Program-made: the position numbers and the translations under genes
Part shown: positions 6,451 through 8,863 of the stretch, in pieces
Numbering within the stretch: the first letter of the stretch is position 1
Layout of the letters: each line of letters begins with the position of its first letter
DNA from: Anaerolineae bacterium
Lineage (GTDB): Bacteria; Chloroflexota; Anaerolineae; 4572-78; J111
DNA: 8,863 bases
Direction of reading: 5' to 3'
Assembly (NCBI GenBank): GCA_020433785.1
Contig: JAGRCC010000404.1
Location: forward strand, 1 to 8,863
Notes under the pieces: generated by a model
The model's input: the letters and a program-made list of their open reading frames with translations, nothing else
Databases searched by the model: none
What the model was told of the DNA's origin: nothing

Positions 6451-7086
6451 ATGCAACCTACCGTAACTTTAACCAAAAAATCAGGTAAAGGCTTGACCGA
6501 CCGGGTCATCTCCGAGATGGCCACGTTCTTCACCGTTAATCCGGGCCAAGTGGAGGAGCTTCGCCAAGCGTGTGAGCGGTTCGCCGCTGTGGCCCTCCAG
6601 GCCGACCCGACGGTCGTACAACGAAGCGGTCTACGCGACTCGCGGCACGTGCTCTTCGACAACGATCAGCGACTCCTGTGGGCCACGACCTTTGAGACCG
6701 AATGGGATCCATATATTGATGACGCCGTCATGGTCATGGGCTTCCGAGCCTTTGTCGACTGGATGCAGTACACCGTCGAGGGCAGCACCATCATCAAATC
6801 GATGAAGGACTCGCTCATGGTAAGCGGCCCCAGCCTCAGCACAGAGAACAGTGGCGAAATCGATCAGTTTCTGTCCGCGAACACCAGCGACCTCAAACGC
6901 ATCCTGCAGTCGGTCCAGGCCCCCGCAGCCGGGTACTGGAATATGCTCGCCGATCAGACGATCCCGCAGATTCGTAAGGCCCAGCGGGTAGAAGCAGCCT
7001 TCCAGCAGGTCCTCGACCAACCCGATGCCGCCGAAGCGCTCTCTCACCCGGCCTTACAGCCCCTACTCGAAGAAGCGGCCGACTAA
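6451..7086 (+). CDS. DyP-associated protein of unknown function with ferredoxin-like (dimeric alpha/beta barrel) signature
   Basis: A 211-residue soluble protein with no signal peptide or membrane segment. ATG 6451 is preferred over the in-frame ATG at 6427 because AAGGGAG (6435-6441) lies about 9 bases before 6451, inside the stretch the longer form would translate. The recognisable part is residues 30-110: NPGQVEELRQACERFA (30-45, a helix), a strand RDSRHVLFDNDQRLLWATTF (62-81), then E-W-D-P-YIDDAV (84-93). This order of helix, strand with LLF/LLW and an acidic W-D-x-Y-x-DD loop is like the ferredoxin-like half-domains seen in proteins near or fused to Dyp-type peroxidases. It lacks GxxDG and a proximal-histidine motif, so it should not be a peroxidase itself. 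The C-terminal half (about 115-211) is probably helical and ends acidic. First gene of the cluster; 93 bp before the cupin gene. The precise role is unknown; an accessory or partner of the peroxidase is an inference from order and fold hints. Confidence 0.75.
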   Translation: MQPTVTLTKKSGKGLTDRVISEMATFFTVNPGQVEELRQACERFAAVALQADPTVVQRSGLRDSRHVLFDNDQRLLWATTFETEWDPYIDDAVMVMGFRAFVDWMQYTVEGSTIIKSMKDSLMVSGPSLSTENSGEIDQFLSANTSDLKRILQSVQAPAAGYWNMLADQTIPQIRKAQRVEAAFQQVLDQPDAAEALSHPALQPLLEEAAD

Positions 7087-7101
7087 TAGCAATGCTCGAT
7101 A

Positions 7102-7131
7102 GCGCGGCGACGCTAAGATTGGTCGCCGCGC
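7102..7131 (+). promoter_or_regulatory. Perfect 10-bp stem-loop between the first gene and the cupin gene
   Basis: GCGCGGCGAC (7102-7111) is exactly complementary to GTCGCCGCGC (7122-7131), with a 10-base loop. The stem is very GC-rich. It begins 15 bp after the stop codon at 7086 and is followed by C-rich DNA rather than a T-run, so it is not a standard intrinsic terminator. An mRNA-stabilising 3' end or partial attenuator that sets the ratio of the first gene to the rest is plausible. Confidence 0.6.
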
Positions 7132-7179
7132 CCCCGTCAGCAACCTAAATTCATTAAAGATAAAGTTCAGGAGATAACC

Positions 7180-7776
7180 ATGTCTAAGGCAGGCGATGTC
7201 TTTGAAAATCCGGTAACCGGCGAACGCGCGATAGTCCGCGTCGGTTCGGAGGAGTCAACCGACGGCTGGTTGGTCAACGACCTCTATGTGCGCCCCGGTG
7301 GCGCGGTCAGTGGCGAGCACGTTCATCCCACCATCATCGAACGCTTCACCGTCCAACGCGGGCAGGTTGGCTTTCGGATTGATGGGCGCGAAACCCTGGC
7401 CGAACTGGGCCAGCCGGTAACCGTACCCGCCGGCGTAACCCACGACTGGTGGAATGCCGGCAGCGAAGAGGCCCACGTTCTCATCGAGATTTACGACCCC
7501 GCCAACCGGTTCGGGGAGATGATTATCGATCTATTTGGTCTGGCCCAGGATGGCAAAACCAATGCCAAGGGCATGCCCAATCTGTTTCAAACGGCCCTCT
7601 TTTCACTGGAGTATGAGGATGTGCTCTACTTTACCAACCCGCCGCGCTGGGTCCAAAAGATTTTGTTCAGTCTAATTGCCCCCATCGCCCGGCTGCTGGG
7701 GTATCGCGGCACTTACCCGGAATACCGACGTCGCGCCCGGGCCAATGTCGAGATGGTGGCCTCGACCGCGTCATAG
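7180..7776 (+). CDS. Cupin domain protein with a hydrophobic C-terminal tail
   Basis: A 198-residue protein. Cupin motif 1 is complete: G41, then H47-x-H49, E54 and G61 with the exact G-x5-HxH-x4-E-x6-G spacing. Motif 2 is also complete: G77-x5-P83-x-G85-x2-H88-x3-N92. H47, H49, E54 and H88 should bind a divalent metal. The N-terminal 30 residues include the F-x-NPVTGERAIVR lead-in common in small single-domain cupins. Residues 154-182 form a tail with PPRWVQKILFSLIAPIARLLG, a hydrophobic to amphipathic helix with flanking basic residues, which might touch a membrane or a partner. ATG 7180 is preceded by AGGAG (7169-7173) at 6 bases. The reaction is unknown; dioxygenase, isomerase or sensor roles all occur in cupins. 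It sits between the small DyP-like protein and the peroxidase, 63 bp before the latter, so a role in the same oxidative process is likely but inferred. Confidence 0.88.
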   Translation: MSKAGDVFENPVTGERAIVRVGSEESTDGWLVNDLYVRPGGAVSGEHVHPTIIERFTVQRGQVGFRIDGRETLAELGQPVTVPAGVTHDWWNAGSEEAHVLIEIYDPANRFGEMIIDLFGLAQDGKTNAKGMPNLFQTALFSLEYEDVLYFTNPPRWVQKILFSLIAPIARLLGYRGTYPEYRRRARANVEMVASTAS

Positions 7777-7810
7777 AAGTAACGCAGCTATGACATCAAA
7801 TATACTTACG

Positions 7811-7827
7811 GTGAAAACATTTTTCAC
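7811..7827 (+). promoter_or_regulatory. 17-bp hyphenated palindrome next to the peroxidase ribosome binding site
   Basis: GTGAAAA (7811-7817) and TTTTCAC (7821-7827) are perfect reverse complements around a 3-base centre. The Shine-Dalgarno sequence AGGAGAG (7828-7834) starts at the very next base, and a TATACT box (7801-7806) lies 4 bases upstream. It could be an operator at an internal promoter or an RNA hairpin that affects ribosome access. No good -35 hexamer is visible, so the internal promoter is doubtful. Confidence 0.45.
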
Positions 7828-7839
7828 AGGAGAGAAACC

Positions 7840-8863
7840 ATGCCCTCAGAAACAAACATCACGCTCGAATTGAACCACATCCAGGCCGGCGCATTACGCC
7901 CCCGGCCCAAAACCTACAGCGGTGCCTACTTTCTACTGCGCATCGATGACCGGCAGGCCGGCCGCGAGTTTATCCGCCGGCTCATCCCGGCCCTCGCCTC
8001 CGCCGCCGACCCCGACCGGCAAGCCTGGCTGGCTGCCTCGCTCAGCTTCCAGGGTCTCAAAGCCCTCGGCGTGCCGCAGGCGTCGCTCGACAGCTTTCCG
8101 TCCGAATTCCAGCAGGGGATGGCCGGTCGGGCCGCCGACATCGGCGACACCGGCGAGAACGCCCCGGACCAGTGGGAGCAGCCGCTCGGTTCGCCCGATG
8201 TCCACATCGTTCTGGCTGCGGTTGCGCCTGATGCCGCCCAATTCGAGGCGATTGTGGCCCGCGCCCATGACACTTTTAGCGACCTGTCCGGCGTTAGCCT
8301 GATCTGGCGGCAGGATGTCGCCACCTTGCCAACCGAGCGGGACCCGTTTGGTTTCAAAGACGGCATCGGCCAACCGGCCATCGAAGGCAGCGGCCTGCCC
8401 ACCACCAATCCCCACGAAGCGCCGCTCAAAGCGGGTGAATTCATTCTGGGCTATCAGGACGAAACTGGCGACCTGCTGCCGGGACCGCAGCCTGAAGTCT
8501 TGGGCCGCAACGGCACCTATATGGTCTTCCGCAAGCTGCACACCCGCGTTGCCGCCTTCCGGCAGTATATGCGCGAGCGCGCCACCAGCCCGGCCGACGA
8601 GGAGCGAATCGCCGCCAAGATCGTCGGGCGCTGGCCCAGCGGCGCACCCCTGGCCCTGGACTCGGGGCAAGATGACACTGAACTTGGGGCCGATCCGCAC
8701 CGCAACAACGCCTTCCTCTATGGAGACGACCCGCGCGGCCTCAAGTGTCCACTCGGTTCCCACGTCCGGCGGGTGCACCCGCGCGACTCGGTTATCGTCG
8801 GTGAGGTGCGTCTGCACCGTATGCTTCGACGCGGCACTAGCTACGGCCCACCGCTGCCTCAGG
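7840..8863 (+). CDS. Dyp-type heme peroxidase, N-terminal 341 residues (cut by window end)
   Basis: The frame from ATG 7840 is open to the window end, giving 341 residues of an enzyme that usually has about 440-500 in this long class. It carries the DyP signature GFKDG (171-175; D174 is the catalytic acid of GxxDG) followed by IGQPAIEG. It also has LGYQDETGDLLPGP (203-216) and NGTYMVFRKL (224-233). The heme-binding segment is CPLGSHVRRVHPRD (303-316), with H308 as predicted proximal ligand. It is followed by RLHRMLRRGTSYGPPLP (324-340), which holds the distal arginine candidates R327, R330 and R331. The insertions between motifs point to the larger C/D-type (class V) DyPs. The N-terminus has no Tat or Sec signal, so it is probably cytoplasmic. 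DyPs use H2O2 to oxidise dyes, phenolics or other compounds; the natural substrate is unknown. AGGAGAG (7828-7834) lies 5 bases before the ATG. An encapsulin-targeting C-terminal peptide, found on some DyPs, would lie outside the window. Confidence 0.95.
   Translation, partial: MPSETNITLELNHIQAGALRPRPKTYSGAYFLLRIDDRQAGREFIRRLIPALASAADPDRQAWLAASLSFQGLKALGVPQASLDSFPSEFQQGMAGRAADIGDTGENAPDQWEQPLGSPDVHIVLAAVAPDAAQFEAIVARAHDTFSDLSGVSLIWRQDVATLPTERDPFGFKDGIGQPAIEGSGLPTTNPHEAPLKAGEFILGYQDETGDLLPGPQPEVLGRNGTYMVFRKLHTRVAAFRQYMRERATSPADEERIAAKIVGRWPSGAPLALDSGQDDTELGADPHRNNAFLYGDDPRGLKCPLGSHVRRVHPRDSVIVGEVRLHRMLRRGTSYGPPLPQ

Noticed and set aside
7922..8302. Plus-strand 126-codon frame inside the peroxidase gene
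   Set aside because: Out of frame with the DyP reading frame, rich in Ser/Pro/Arg as expected of a shadow, and no ribosome binding site was seen.
7933..8817. Long minus-strand open frame (294 codons) opposite the peroxidase gene
   Set aside because: It lies antisense to a coding frame with complete DyP motifs, shows no recognisable domain and is explained by GC-rich codon use of the true gene.
1..8863. CRISPR arrays, tRNA or rRNA genes, transposases, phage or toxin-antitoxin genes
   Set aside because: None seen: no regularly spaced repeats, no tRNA-like cloverleaf in the gaps and no transposase or nuclease motifs in any plausible frame.

Overview
The window looks like chromosomal DNA from a moderately GC-rich bacterium, most likely a member of the Chloroflexota (Anaerolineae-like). 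This rests on the style of the very large MalT-like LuxR regulator, on an ABC-2 permease fused to a SpoIIM domain, and on the general look of the proteins. It is an inference from protein character; no rRNA or other marker gene is present.

Left part (1-3126): the C-terminal end of a GlgX/isoamylase-type glycogen debranching enzyme enters from the left on the + strand and stops at 470. It converges on a two-gene minus-strand operon. That operon reads, in transcription order, a 497-aa membrane protein (ABC-2 permease half plus SpoIIM/DUF95 half, 3126-1633) and then, 31 bp later, a 326-aa ornithine cyclodeaminase/mu-crystallin family oxidoreductase (1601-621). The convergent gap 471-620 holds an AT-rich imperfect inverted repeat of about 84 bp.

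Middle (3127-6310): a 355-bp divergent intergenic region carries candidate sigma70-type promoters facing both ways. A pair of near-identical 14-bp direct repeats sits around the rightward promoter. The rightward gene is a 917-aa LAL-type (MalT-like) regulator with an N-terminal STAND ATPase and a C-terminal LuxR HTH. A clear intrinsic terminator follows it.

Right part (6311-8863): three + strand genes run in one direction, each with a strong Shine-Dalgarno sequence. They are a 211-aa protein with a DyP/ferredoxin-like-fold signature but no catalytic motif, a 198-aa cupin with complete metal-binding motifs, and a Dyp-type heme peroxidase truncated by the window end. The gaps (93 and 63 bp) contain a perfect 10-bp-stem hairpin and a 17-bp hyphenated palindrome just upstream of the peroxidase ribosome binding site. 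I read this as a candidate peroxidase module in which the cupin and the DyP-like small protein assist or modify DyP activity. The LAL protein just upstream is a candidate regulator. These functional links come from synteny only.
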